DNA of 64,000 nt from Pterobdella sp. o SKG-2022 (GCA_964035795.1 OZ038324.1:4818961-4882960), one strand, 5' to 3'. Positions 1-46,099 are shown, numbered from the stretch's first letter. Notes: generated by a model from the sequence alone, not told the origin. Made by a program: numbers and translations.

Positions 1-163
1 TTAATTTTAATATCAAAAATATTCATAAGAAACAATCTATTAAGAGCTAAATTTTAATATGTAATTAATATTTTATTGTTATATCTAATTAACATTGTAT
101 TGTTATATATAATTGTTATCATGTTATATGTAATAAATATTATGTTTTTATATGTAAATAAAG

Positions 164-2404
164 GTGGAGTTGACAAAGGAATGGTGTGCTGCACAATCCC
201 TTCTCTCCCTTGCTTCCTGTAATCCACATCAGAAAGAACAACAAAACTCTACAGAAAAAATACAAGAGTTACATCAAAAGAATACAGAGAACTTACAACA
301 GCCACAATACAAACTTGAGAATCAACCACATTTTAAGCATCTTCAACACCCTACATCAGAACCTTATCAGCATTCTAAACAGCAACCACTTCAACAAAAA
401 TACAATGATAAACAATCCAACACAGAAGATTACTTGCTCCACCAATATTCAACAAAGCAGCTAATAACATGCCCTTTCATAACTCCTCCCCCTTCTGATG
501 ACAACTCATCAAATGATGAGTTTGAAGATCCTTTTCATCCATCCATCCGCTCATTCATTCATTCATTTTCCAGTAATGCATCCATCCTTTCTTCTTTCAA
601 TCAATCATCCAATCATCAACCATCTTCATCTCTGAAAACTAACAAGACTTTATCTAAGCTAGAAGAGGTTTAGTATCATTGATGTTTTTTATTTTTGTTC
701 TTTTTTTTTTTTTTATCTATTTTCATATTATTAGTATTAGTGCCAAAGTTTAGCTTAAAATATCATATATATTTATTTATAAAGAACTTTGTCACAATCA
801 CCAGCTACTGACATGTGAGCTGCCTGCTAAGAGAAAGTTTGAAGAGGAAGATGATGATAGTGGAGATGATAATGATGATTGGAAAAGAAAGATGAACCGA
901 AAAATTAAAAAAAGTAAAAAAAGATTAAAAACAAAAAATGATTCTAACTCAATTCAAAATGCTCAAGAACAACCACAACAACAAAAATTATCACAAAAAG
1001 CCACTTCACTTCAACACATACAGCTAAAACAAACTCAGTCATTACAACAACATCCCACACAACTAAAAGAACAACAGCTGTTACCAGAGCAACCACAGCT
1101 ACAACAAAATCAATACCCAACTCAACCCCAGGTGCTACAACAACCAATACAAATATTTTTCCTGCATCAGGATTATATAACTTCTCACCTACAAGCAGTC
1201 ACTCATAACTCCCTTTTTATTCGTAAAGATGATGACAAAAACAGCAATACATATTACAAACAAAATAATGGAATAGAAAAAAATTTTGTGAATAATTGTG
1301 AATTAGAATCGGCTAAACAAAATAATGATACTTCCAAGTCTACTAATAACGATGCCACTACTATCAATATCATTAGTAATAATGAAGATAAAAATGATGG
1401 TGTTAAGGATGATGAAAAAAGTGATAAAGAGTTGAGAAAGAAAAGACTTGTTGAGTGCTTGCTGGAGAAGTGCCACCGACAACAGCTTATCAAGCAACAA
1501 CAACAAATTATAAATAATAATCCCACAATCAAGAAACAACTCGAGAATAAATACAACAATAGTATCAACGACTCAACCAAGATAGATTCACCAAAACCAA
1601 CAACCAAAATAAACTCAATTCAACAGACACAGAAATACAAAAACATCCAACCAACAACACCCGCAACAACGGTGACGTCAACAGAGACGCCAACCAAACA
1701 CAAAAAGGCTTTCAGTTGCACCTTTGTCGGCTGTGACAAAACGTATTACAAGAGCTCCCATCTCAAAGTCCACCTACGAGTACATACAGGTACTAATAAT
1801 AATAATATTTAATATTATTTTTTTATCATCATTCAATATTTTTATTGTACTTTTAAATAGATTTATTTTTTCATTCTCACCTTCATTATGTTTGTACTGT
1901 TTAAATTTTTTTTCATGATTTTTTTGTATTATTGTTTTTATTTTGTATCTTCATAGTTTTTATTTTGGTTGTTATTATTGCTGATATTTAAAAGGAGAAA
2001 AACCTTTTGTTTGCACGTGGCTAGAGTGTGACAAGAAGTTTGCCAGGTTAATAATAATAATCAAAATAATAAAATTAATAAATTATGTAACTTTTAATAT
2101 TAAAATATCTATATAGTAATGAATTATTTAAGAACAAATACCGCTGGAAACAATTTTTTGTTAGCTTTAAAATTAAATTTCATACATTCGCAAACCCTTT
2201 ATATATTTAATGTAATTCTATGATTATTAATAATCATATCATTAAATGGCAACCAGGTCGGAAGAGTTGAGTAGGCACATTCGCACACACACTGGAGAGA
2301 AGAATTATGCGTGTGATGTGTGTCACAAGCGATTTGTGCGCAGTGATCACCTTAGTAAACATTTCAAGAGGCACCTCAAAAAATGTGGAGAAGTTTTGGA
2401 GTAG
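164..2404 (+). CDS. KLF10/11-type (TIEG/cabut-like) C2H2 zinc-finger transcription factor, 5' partial
   Basis: Nuclear DNA-binding factor of the Kruppel-like family. Exons: 164-667, 805-1789, 1995-2046, 2257-2404 (stop TAG). All have GT-AG borders and codon phase is continuous (0, 1, 2). Three C-terminal fingers are seen: finger 1 begins [20 protein letters not shown] (C-x4-C, H-x3-H); finger 2 contains [14 protein letters not shown]; finger 3 is C-x2-C with [11 protein letters not shown]. The linkers are HTGEK. The finger spacing and the [10 protein letters not shown] and [11 protein letters not shown] strings are closest to KLF10/KLF11. The rest is Gln/Asn-rich and low complexity, with an acidic stretch ([13 protein letters not shown]) after residue 168 of the visible part. 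The first visible exon opens with [11 protein letters not shown], which resembles the Sin3-interaction helix of KLF10/11. The initiator exon is not seen and probably lies left of the window; an in-frame stop at 155-157 means this exon starts at an acceptor near 163. Confidence 0.92.
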
Positions 2405-5216
2405 ATTGGGGATTTTTTGGGTAGGTTGTGTAATGATGGTGTTTCATGGGTGGTGTATACTGTGAAATGCATGGTTCGGTGTGGTGCTCTGTGAGGTTAC
2501 ATTGGAAGGTGGTGTGCAGAGATGCTTATGAGGGTGTAAGGTTGTGGAGAATTAGTGAGCTGGTTGTCATACCTGCCTTCGAACAACTTTCAATGCCTTT
2601 CCATTGCCTGTTTAACTTTATTTTTATTCTTATGCTATATATATATATATATGGCTCCTATAGCTTAATGGTTGAGCATTAGACTAATTATCTAAAAGTT
2701 ACCGGGTTCGATTCCGCGTGGGCCGACAATTAGCACCTGTACCACAGTGTGTTTTCGCCACATTAAATTTGTAGCAAGGGCTTTGATCTATAAGAAAAAG
2801 CGCGTTATAAATACCGCATTACATTACATTATATAATGAAATATACAAAAATCTTGTTTCCTCGTTATATTCTGTATAGTTATTTCAAAACCATTTAATT
2901 TAAATCTTTTTGCGTTCATATTTGTAGTGAATCTACTTTTCAATTTCATCCTTAATTTATGTCATTTTAAGTTAGAAATTTTTTAATTATGTCGTTTTTG
3001 AAAATATCGAACTTAAATGTTACTGCTGAAAAGTATTTAAACAAATTTCAATTCTTCAAATTAAAATAGGGATAATCGTCAACAATAGCTCAAACACAAA
3101 TCCTTAGTCTTAATGCCATCTGACGTTTTGAGGAAGCCAAAGTATACAAAAAAATAACATTGTTAAGTCGTTATCGAATAAAATCGTTAAAAAGGTATTG
3201 TATGTTAAAAGATAACACCAAGTGCTCAGGTAATCTATCGAAGGTTGTTTAACGCTGTGATGGCTTGTGTGCTTGCCTTAGTCTCCAACATTTTAGCTTG
3301 TTTCAACAGCAAGCAGTACACAAGACTGACATTTACATGCACTTCATAAAAGAACTGCTACGTTTCAATGAATAATTTCAGACCACTCTAATATACGCAG
3401 GTGTATTTAAGGTTTAAAAAAATACCTTGAGTAGAACAAACAACCGAATGCTACATGTCTCTAATAGACGTAGAGCTTACATAAAAGTTATATTTTACCA
3501 TTTAAATACATTATCCTCAGTTTTTGTTTAAAAATCTCAACTTTATCCTTTACATGCCGAAAATATTCTTTTGTGCGAGTCTGACCCTATTCTATCCACA
3601 CTGACTTTCTGTAGACCACTAGCCGCCCTGATGTTGACGACCATGTTATTTCCCCCACCTCTATAAACTAGAGACTGCGGCTCAATAATTGAACTTATAG
3701 CATAGATACTGATGAGAATAATATAAATATATTATATATTTTTAAATTAATATAAAAGGTTAATTTGGATTTATTGGTAAAGTGCAGTAGAAAAACAACA
3801 TAAGATCCTTTTCAAGCTCTTTTAACAAGTTACATAGTTTCTGATTCTTAAATTCATTGGAACAACTAGAACCACAACAATCCAACATTAGAATGCGATA
3901 ACAACAATGAACAAATAATAATTTAAAAGTAACAAAAATTATAATTAAATTTAAAAAACAGTTACATTTAAAAGAGAATTTGAAATTAAAACCACAATAA
4001 TTAAAACAACAAAAATATAAAAATATTATATTAGGAACGTCATTATATCTTGATTTCATGTTCGTCTTGTGACGTCACTAGCATCCTAACTTCTGTTATG
4101 TGCACCTTCTCACTTACATAAAGATATTACTAAACTTCACAGAGTGGCCAAGTAACAGAACATTGATACATGTTGTTTCTGAAGAATTAGTGAATTTGTA
4201 ATACATTATATTGGTATTAAAGGATTGACATTATTTTTTTTCATAATTGAAAGAATTATATTTAAAAGTGAAATTGTTTTTTAAATTTAGATTAAAACAA
4301 GAAACTCATGGAATAAAAAAAACGATTTAGTCGGAAAAAAAAAACAATAAGAATAAGCGTTAATAGTAAAAATGAGAATAATAAAAAAAAAAATAATAAA
4401 AATTAATGACAATAAAGAAAACTTGAAAAAAAATAATCCGAAGAAATAGTTGATATTTTGATTGGTTAGATGTCTCGCCACAAAAAAAAAATATTTAAAA
4501 AAAATAGAAAAAATTTACAAACAAGAAAATTATTAAAAAAAAGAAACAAAAACAAAATAGGTTGAAAAATATGATAAAAAATCATAATTTAGTTTGTGAA
4601 GAATATCTCATAGTTTAAAGAAATTATGTGATATTCGAATTATAATTTAATTTTTAGTTCATCACGAAATAATAATATAAATAAAAAAAGCAAAAAAATA
4701 AAAAAAAAATTATAAAAAATCAATATTTGAAAAGTTCTTTTAGTTCCAATTATTTCATTCATTTTGGATAAATACATGTTTTTATTTGTGGTTTCTAATC
4801 TTTTTGTGGTGTTTTTGTTTTTTTTTAATTCTTATTAAATTTTATTTTTCGAAATAATAAATATAAACCATGCAGTATGGTAGATAAAAAACTTTGGTTG
4901 ATAAAAACAAAAATAATATTAATGGTGACGATAACGATCTTAAATATTGATGATAGTAATAAAAAATAGTATAATATTAAGTGATACTGATGATAATATT
5001 AACACTAAATAATGACGATGATAGTAATATAAAAAAATATAAAAATATTATTACTACATAAAAAAAGATCCTAAATGATGAAAAAAGAAATCACATTAAT
5101 AAAAGAAATAAAATATTAAGAATAAATAACTAATTCATAATTAAAAAAATTATTAAAAAGAGTAAAAATTAACTTGAATTAACCAATGTAGCGCAGATGG
5201 AAAAAACTCACCAACT
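2405..5216. other. Intergenic, KLF gene to glypican 3' end
   Basis: A G/T-rich patch follows the KLF stop, then a SINE at 2653-2832. From about 3700 the DNA is A-rich with short TAA/ATA runs. No open frame here has coding character and no RNA gene was recognised. The glypican 3' UTR should occupy the right end; no clear polyadenylation signal was chosen. Confidence 0.6.
2653..2832 (+). mobile_element. tRNA-derived SINE, copy 1
   Basis: The head resembles a tRNA gene, with an A box (TAGCTTAATGGTTGAG) and a B box (GGTTCGATTCC). A unique body follows (CACCTGTACCACAGTGTG, then AAAGCGCGTTATAAATACC), ending in a repeated ATTACATTACATT tail. The same head, body and tail order recurs at 6848 and 45051, so this is a family and not a lone tRNA. 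Transcription by RNA polymerase III is expected from the boxes but not shown. Confidence 0.85.
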
Positions 5217-22846
<17,630 letters not shown>

Positions 22847-24283
22847 TTTATTAATGCGATTATTATCTCAGTATTGTTTTTATGTTTTCATTATTTTATT
22901 ATTATTATTATTATTCTTTTTTATTATTATTCCTTTTTATTATTATTCTTTTTATTATTATTATTCTTTTTATCATTATTATTATTATTCAAACATTATC
23001 GTCATGTTTATTTTTCACTATATTTTTTATTTTAATATACTCATAATTTTTCAAATATTGTATATACTTATTATAAGATAAATGATTTATTATTATTATT
23101 ATTATTATTGTTATTATTATTATTGTGTTATTTTCTGATATTATCACATTCTTTCATTATCTTCATTGTTTAATACATTATTCTAAGTTTTATTAATATC
23201 TATTTTTATTATTATTATTCTTATTGTTATTATTATTTTTATTATTATTGTTTTTGTTATTGAAAATTTTATTTTTATTATTATTATTGTGTTTTTTCTT
23301 CATTATAATTTATTGATTATCTTGAAAACGCAAATACTTCAAAGAAATTCCTCACTGTTCACCATCTAGGTTTTTATCATAAATAATTCACTTGTATTAT
23401 TCCAATAGAGAGTTTTTATTTGATTTATTATTTTTTAATTATTTTTATTATTTCTTTATTATTTTTATTTATTATTATTCTTGTTGTTGGTATCAATGTA
23501 ATGGTACCATTCAATTAGGCATGCCTCTTTGCAATGCCAATATAACTTCTTATTATTAATATTAACAGAATTAATCTTGATAATTTTGATTATTTTTTTT
23601 GTTTTTCTATTTATTGTACCTTTTCTCCATTTTCTGTAACAAACCGTTAAAATGCCAAAACTCAACGTCAACAATCCATCAAAATAGATCTAAAAATAAC
23701 ACTTGTTTGTTATTTAATTAAGTTAAAAATAAATACAAAATAAAAAACAATAACAACAACACATTTCGTCAAAACTTCACCTAAAATTGGATTGTCTGTA
23801 GTCTGACTAGGTATATAAGGTGGTTTTGTGTGCGCGTGCGTGATCATTTGTGCGCGTGTTTTTGTATGCTTCTGGGTGCGTGTGTTTGTATTTTAGTGTT
23901 TTTGTATGTCTGTGTGTACTTGTTTGTGCGTAAGTTTATGTATATTTTTTTTTGGATTTGCATGTGGTTTTATAAGTATATTGATATATTTTATGGGAAA
24001 TATATGAACCATTGAGGTTCTCTGTTTAAGTGATAAGATATTTAAATAATTGAAACATAAAAAAATAAAATAACAACAATAATAATACTAACCAAAATAA
24101 TAAACTAGTATAAATGTAAAATGGGACCTAACTAACAAAATAACACTTATGCTATTTAAAATAATTGTAAAACCCCTATACAAAACTTATATTTTGACTG
24201 CAAAATACAAAAATCTGAGAACTGAATAATTTATCAATCAAATGGACTCCAACAGTATATATGAAAATTAATTGTGATTCGCA

Positions 24284-24354
24284 TTCTAGACGGATAATGA
24301 TGGTGGGAGGGCCAGTGGATGACAACTTGAGAGCCCTTCAAATGTTCATACGAT
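24284..24354 (+). other. Exon-like island, unassigned
   Basis: A short GC-richer stretch between an AG (CGCATTCTAG) and a GT (GGCTGGTAGAT). The plus frame reads MMVGGPVDDNLRALQMFIRW. The minus frame is also open, so the strand is uncertain. No family was recognised and no neighbouring exon was found. Confidence 0.2.
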
Positions 24355-25164
24355 GGCTGGTAGATATTGATACTGTAATGAGAATAATAGAAACAATAAT
24401 AATAATGTAAAGAATATAAATTAATGATGGAAATAATGATAATAATAATGAGCAAATGAAGGAAAAATAATGAATATTTTTTTAAAATTTTAATTTATAC
24501 AAAGATAAAATATAAAATAAAAAGTTTCGCCAAAAACAATATTATGACTGATGGTGAATATAAAATAACAACTTACTTATAAAAAAATGATGATAATAAT
24601 AATTATAATTATTATTATAAAAATATAAAAATAATAAAAATAAAAACAAAAATAAAAATAAAAATAATTATAACAATAAAAATAATAACAATAATAAAAA
24701 TAATAACAATAGAAATAATTATGATAAAAACAATAACAATTATAATAATGAAAAAAAAAGAACAATAATAAAAAAATAAAATTATTAAAAATGATGAAAT
24801 AATAACAATAATAAGATACAAGGGGAACAATGAATAGAGAATGCCAGAATAGTGAGACAATAAAGTAGGTAGCAGCCATGTCAATGTCAACAAATAATAG
24901 TGAGCAATAATAAAAAAGAATAATAAAAATGAACAAAAATAAAAATAAACAATAATAAAAATAAAAATAAACAATATTAATCTAATATTTGAATGAGTAA
25001 TAAAAAGCAAGTAAATAAAAAATAAAAATAATGATAAACAACAAAAAAATAAGATCATCAAATCAATAAATAAAACGATGTTAATAGCACTTGATGAATA
25101 TGGATATAAATATGATAATAGAAATGATGGTGGTTATAATAACAATAATAATAATTATTATTAT

Positions 25165-25174
25165 TTTTATGAAA

Positions 25175-25240
<66 letters not shown>
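25165..25240. repeat. (AAT)n microsatellite
   Basis: About 25 uninterrupted AAT units in intergenic DNA. The poly-N and poly-I frames over it are artefacts. Confidence 0.95.
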
Positions 25241-28200
25241 GCACTCGAATAAGATATGTGAAGCATTCCATGCTAAGGTAACAACAATGATTATCAAATT
25301 TATTATCGTTCTGAAAGTGATTATTATTGTTTTTTCATTATTTTTTTATCCCTTATTACTATTTGATGTTAATTGATGTTAATTGATACTAAGTATAATT
25401 ATGTATCTTATTTCATTATTAAATTGTTAATCATAGAATAAATAATGGAAATTTTGAAAATATAAGTATGTAATTAACAGTTTAGATTTTGGTAACTAAA
25501 AAAAAACTAAAAAATATAAGCTAAAAAATTAAAAATAAATAATAAGAATAATATTAAAAATGTTTGAAAATCAATAAAAACGAATTAAAATAATGAGCTT
25601 GATATTAAAACGATGTGAGAACACTGTCTTGTTCTTTTGTGGAGCAACAGCGCAGTAATTAAAAAATTTTGAGACAGTGATGATAAATTCAATAACAACA
25701 TTTGAAAAAGTAAACATGGACAACATTAACAAAATGATGATTGAAAACGGAATCTAAAAAATCAAAAACTCTATCACAACAGCCACAAAAACATAAAAAA
25801 CAATAACATGGAAAAAAAAATTCACAACAACAAAAGGATAAAAACAACAAACAAAACAACAACCAAGTTTACAACAATATACACATTATTAACTAGTAAT
25901 ACCTAACATAGTAATAACAACATCTCCAAAAATAACAACAACAACAACAGCAAAAACCTTTCAACTACAACAATAACACCAACATAAATCACAACAAACT
26001 TTTCCCCAAAAACAAAAATAATAACCACAACAACAACCTCGTCAACAACATCCACAACAAAAACCCCAAACACAAATGCAACAACAATCTATGAAAACTC
26101 TTCATACTCACCATTCATTAAGGTCACCTTTAATCCTTTCCCATAAAAATAATAAAGCAATAGAAATAAAAACAATGAATAATAAAAACATAATAAACCC
26201 ATAAAACATTAATAACAGCCTAACAATGATCGATCATTATTTTGATACTTATTCATTTTTTTATCATGTTGGCATTCAAGCTGTCCATCCATCATTCATC
26301 CATCTATCCATTCATTCATCCATCTATTTATCCATCTATTCACTCATCCATTCCTCCATCTATTCATTCATTCATCCACTCATTTATCCATTCATCCACC
26401 TATCCATCCAACCATCTATCACAACAGATAACCTAGAAACAAAACGCAGATTAATTTTAAATTAAGATAAATTAATCGTCAATTAAATATTCAAATAAAT
26501 CAATAATGTATATATAAATCAATTAAATAATAAAAATCATAATTAATAATGATAATGATAAATTATTACTCATTTCTTATATAAACAAAACAACCCCAAC
26601 AAACCAGCTAGCTTCAAACCGTCACCCTCCTGACCGAGTTTCAATCGAGTTTACTTTTATCTTAAATAAACATTCATGACGTTAGGTTGAAATTTCAATT
26701 TCAAACATCACTGGGAACATCACGTGATCAATATTTTATTATTATTGAATATTAAATAAAAATCATTAATTTTTATATAATTTGTGAATTAATTAATTAA
26801 TTACGATGGAAAAAGCACAGAACTGTCAACTCAAAACACAGATCTATGATGAATGAAAGTTAAAAAATCATAATAAGCTTAATTATTATTTTTTTGATTA
26901 TTTTTTATTATGATATTTTTATGTTTTCAAAGTATTTCTATAATATTCAAATTTTTAAATAATTTTCATAATATTTTTTCCCTGTTCAATTTCCAATATT
27001 TATTTTTTTGCCGCCATTTCCGTTATGCTTATTATTATTGACACTGTTAGCGTTGGTTTTTTATTTATTGATTAATTAGTGTTTAATTTTTTATTATCAA
27101 TGATAAACATCATTTATTTTCTGAGTCTCGAACCAAATCTTTCAAACATACACAACTTTGCATTGAGTCTGATAGCAATTTTGAGCGCTAGTCACAAAGT
27201 TTGGTAAACGCTCCTATTTTTATTATCTTGATTTTTCAGATTTTTTCGGTTCTTGGTTAATGATGTTGATTGTTATTTTTAAAATCAAAGAAATCAGCAC
27301 TAAACAAAGTGGTTTATTATATTAAACCTATGTGCGATAAAGTCAACGTTTGAAATTCAAGTGTTCAAGCTACAAGTGCCACTCAAAAATATGGCACCAG
27401 CTTGTAGAGTACTTGTTTGAACAGTCTCGAACTTATTGAAAAGTTAACACAAAAGACAGCTTGGTTTATCAAAAAATGAATATTTATTGTGTGGATTCTA
27501 GTGTGGTTGATGGTCGAGTGAAGACGATTTCATAGGACTTGAAAATGTTTGGTGATTGACAAAAATCCTGAAATCATTGTTTTTTATATTTTTTATTTTG
27601 TAATTTTCAGCTAGTATTCAAATTAATGACGGTCTATAAACTCAAATGAATATTCATTAGAAAGATGTCAGTAGAATCCCATGTAGACTGGTAAAAAATA
27701 TTAAGCACTGAAAAGAAAAGAAACTGTTAAAAATATGTAACGAAGACTTGTTAGATTAAATTGACAATAATTAGTCAAATTTTTCAATCAAATGCGTTTA
27801 ATTAACTTTGAATTCTTCTTTTCAATCCACAAATACTAGGAAATTTAATTGATTATAAATTTTAAAAGCTTAACAGAAAACGCTTTTTTTTGAAAATATC
27901 AAATTCATAATTTATTTTTATAATTGAATTTACTAAAATCTGGTGTAAGATCTCAACGATCTATTGGTAATTTCAGTTTTCAATGAACAGCTAAACACAT
28001 ATGATCTCAATTGCACCTTTAATTAAAGAAGTTCCAAGCAGCAAAAAGATGTTTTAAATGGACCAATCATAGGCTTTGAAAAATTTTAGTTTTTTTTCTT
28101 GAAAATATTCATGTATCATAATGTTTAAATATTCACGGATTGTACAAAAAGCTTTGTTAGTTGATAAATGTTAGTTTTTTTTCATAAAACTTCTAAAAAT

Positions 28201-29049
28201 GATTATTTCAGTATTTTCACAATTTTTTGGAGTTCTATGATTCGTGCCTAAAGCTATTCAATACGTTTTGCATGATCGCGAAGCGCCTGTCACCTTCAAT
28301 AGACAGTTTCAAGACCCTTTATGCGTCATGGTAACGTTTAGCACAGGTGCTTCATAAACTACTTTCCCCGATGTGGTCAACTCTTCAGTGTTATTTTACA
28401 ATTGCCATTCTGTGTCGCATTGTTATCAAAACCATTTAAAGGTGGGTTTTTCGAGAAAATTGTGTTAATATTGCCAATTTTCAAAGATTTCCAGCCTGGG
28501 TGAGATTTTTTGTTTGAGAATAAATCTTAACAACTGTTTTTTGTCAGTTTATTAATTTATTTTACCTATTTTGATGAAATTATTATTGATTTTCAAAATT
28601 TGATTTTTTAATTTTTAATATTTCTCTAAAAGATCGGTGCACTTTTAAGCATTGCGACGTCTTATCTATTTGTATCGGTAAACAGTTCAAACTGTTTAAA
28701 CTATTATGGCTAGTAAAAGTTATTGTAATTTATTTGTATACAACACAATTTATTTTTATTTATTTATCATGCTTGTTTAAATAGTTATCAAAAATTATAA
28801 TTCAGTTATTAGCGAGTTTCACTAGTAATATTTCATAATTTATGATCCATAACAATAATTCAAGTACTATTTTTAGTTTCAGAAAATTCTGTTCTTTTCT
28901 TTCTTTTTGATCGTGGTACGTTTGAACTCTCAAATGATATTTTTTATACTAGTCACTTAATGTAAAACAAAAAATGATTTATATTATATCAAACATAAAC
29001 CAAATAAGCTGCAAAGAAAATTTAACTAGTTATTCAATGGTATTAACAG

Positions 29050-39459
<10,410 letters not shown>

Positions 39460-39710
39460 GCCTCGCCATCATAGGTGTTGGGTTTTTGACTTCGTGTAGT
39501 TATATACACCGCCCGAAATAGGGACAATTTGTTTAGGATTTAATTTGTACTCACTTGTTTCGACTAAAAATTACCACATGAAGTTTGTAGCAAACAACTT
39601 TTATATTCACATTATAGAATCAACGCTTGAAATATTTATTTAAAAATTATAAAACAGAAAAATTCACAAACACAAAACTCCTCCACACATCCAATCAAAT
39701 CCACCACACA

Positions 39711-44101
<4,391 letters not shown>

Positions 44102-45838
44102 TTATGAAATATAAAATAATACTATTGAACCTTATTTTCAATTTTGTTTAAGCCGGCGATAAATAACGAACAAAGATTTGAAAACGAAGAAAAAGCCATA
44201 AACTACAAGTCTATATTTAAAAAAAAATTAATATTTGGCTTATATATAAAAAAATATAAAAATAATAGTTATTTTTTTTAGCCGTTGCTTGTTTTTTCAA
44301 AGAACTTTTTGGATTCATGATTATTCAATCTTTAAAACATATCAACTATGAGAAAAGCACAAGTCTAAAAAATTAAATGAAAGCACATTAAATCATAAAT
44401 CTGCAACTGAAGTTTTTTATGTTCAAGTTGGATATTTTAAAATTCAATCTAAGCAACAAAGTAATTTAAAAATTGTTGCTTTAAGTTTCTTTCATTTCGA
44501 TTTTTTTCCTTCCGATGTCTAGCTAATATGTACTCAATAATCCAGTAAAATCATTTAAAGGTCTAAAATAAATACTCTTTAGAATGATATATTTGGTTTT
44601 TTAGATCATCGGCATAAAGCTGGTTTCCGTGACTTGCTTCTTATGACATGAAATTTTTATTATCATAGTCATTCAAAAATCTTCAAACAAAACACTAAAC
44701 AAAAAAATATAGTTTTTGAAGCAACTAGCCGACATTTCGTTACTCAGTTGTTCAAGACTTCATCGGTAATGACAACGTAAAAGTATTTTTTAACGAAGAT
44801 GGCTTAAAACATAAAAGATTTGAAAAATTTAATGAAGAGTTGGACATAAATTTCCTAATATTTCAAATAAAAATTTCGTTCTCGAGTTCTTAAATTAATG
44901 AAGAAATTGCACTTTCTAACCAGAAATGTATGTAGTTTTTCTCTTTCTTTATTTATGTCAAATTATTGATAAGGACGTGATAAGTTAAATGTAGTCATCT
45001 ACTTTCATTACGACACATCAAGACGTGACAGTGAGCTCATGCCCTTAGTCGGCCCGTATAGCTCAGCTGGTAGAGCATTAGACAAATTCTCTTACCTCGT
45101 TCGATCCCACGTGGGCTGACAATTAGCGCCTGTTCCACAGTTTTTTTTCGCTAAATTTAATTTTTAGCAAGCGTTTCGATCTATAAAGAAAAGTGCTTTA
45201 TAAATACCGCATTACATTACATTAGTATTTTGATCAGTGTTGCAGTACTGCTACTTTTTTAAGTGTGAGTCTAACAAGCATCGTCGCTTATTTCTTCAAA
45301 AAAAAAGCTCATACTATCTCACTGGGTCAAAAGTTGGTTAATGTATGGTTGAAACCTTTCTTTATTATACGTCAAAAACGAGGGTCCGATTCACTATTTC
45401 TAGCAAAAAGTCATGGTTTTTGAAGATTTGTAATGTCCAGTAGTTATTTGAAAATTAATTTAAATACCATTGTTTATTGTTTAGTGGCCATTGAAATTAT
45501 GATTTAGCTTGTAAAAACTTATTAAATTTTTTTATAAGCCCCGGTAGGAAGGTGGTAGAGTGGAAAAACAATGTCTTCAGTAAATACACTTTCATGAGAC
45601 GAAAAACAAACTTAAAAATGAATTTTTATTTTCTTCAAATTCGACGACGAAAAACATTTTTTTATTCGCATGACTGAAGAAATTAACTATTTATTTGAAA
45701 ATGCTCTAAATGTAAATTCACTAAAAATTTAAGAGCTTCACAAACTTCGATGAATATGTTTGAATTGCACATTCCACGCATCCAATATTAAGTAGAAATT
45801 TTTTTCGGAAACTAACAAGCTTGAAGAAAAAAATTTCT
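44102..45838. other. Intergenic, PSMC1 5' side
   Basis: AT-rich DNA with no supported gene. It should hold the PSMC1 promoter near 44.1-44.4 kb. It contains SINE copy 3 (45051-45224). The 3' UTR of the neuropeptide gene lies at the right end. Confidence 0.55.
45051..45224 (+). mobile_element. tRNA-derived SINE, copy 3
   Basis: Starts GGCCCGTATAGCTCAGCTGG, with an intact A box, B box GTTCGATCCCAC, body GCGCCTGTTCCACAG, then AAGTGCTTTATAAATACCGC and an ATTACATTACATTA tail. The head is the best preserved of the three copies, apart from a short loss in the anticodon region. Confidence 0.88.
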
Positions 45839-46099
45839 TCAAATGGATTTCTTTTTTATTAATTCACGCAAGCGATGGATGAGCGAGTTAATTTGTTCAT
45901 TCTTTGGTAAACTTTCTTGTGGAGACCTTTTTCCCCAGGCAGTAATTGCTCCGTCCCCCCAACTTTTTTTATTCGCCATAAAAATATGGCTATTTTCGTC
46001 GTATTCATCTGTATCTAGGATCTTGTAGCAAAAGGTAGTTGATACCAGACACACAAAAAGAAGAAAAGCTACAATTATTTTTGTACCCATTGTTACCAA
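45839..46099 (-). CDS. Secreted neuropeptide precursor with one W...W-amide peptide
   Basis: An 86-residue single-exon precursor. An N-terminal signal peptide (core IIVAFLLFVCLVSTTFC) is followed by an acidic spacer (DTDEYDENSHIF), a KK site, the ten-residue segment SWGDGAITAW and then GKR. KK and GKR are standard convertase sites and the Gly donates the C-terminal amide, so the expected product is SWGDGAITAW-amide. A C-terminal peptide follows (SPQESLPKNEQINSLIHRL then RELIKKKSI). Two Trp with seven residues between them and an amidated C-terminal Trp recall the allatostatin-B/myoinhibitory W(Xn)W-amide group. That group usually has many copies per precursor, so the assignment is tentative. 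Two Met codons (residues 1 and 4) are possible starts; the signal peptide works from either. No introns are needed. A similar short precursor from another family cannot be excluded. Confidence 0.75.
   Translation of the reverse strand: MVTMGTKIIVAFLLFVCLVSTTFCYKILDTDEYDENSHIFMANKKSWGDGAITAWGKRSPQESLPKNEQINSLIHRLRELIKKKSI

Larger units (their letters stand above)
22847..29049. other. Intergenic, between the glypican start and the receptor cyclase
   Basis: AT-rich DNA with long TTATTA and AATAAT runs (22.9-25.3 kb), CAA-rich DNA (25.7-26.1 kb) and a CATC/CATT tract (26280-26430). The glypican promoter should lie at its left end and N-terminal exons of the receptor cyclase may lie at its right end, but no exon could be supported. 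One exon-like island is noted at 24284-24354. Confidence 0.5.

Noticed and set aside
28240..28440. Apparent pair of in-phase coding segments upstream of the receptor cyclase
   Set aside because: They would need an intron of about 16 bases (28331-28346), far too short for splicing, and no single frame is open across the stretch.
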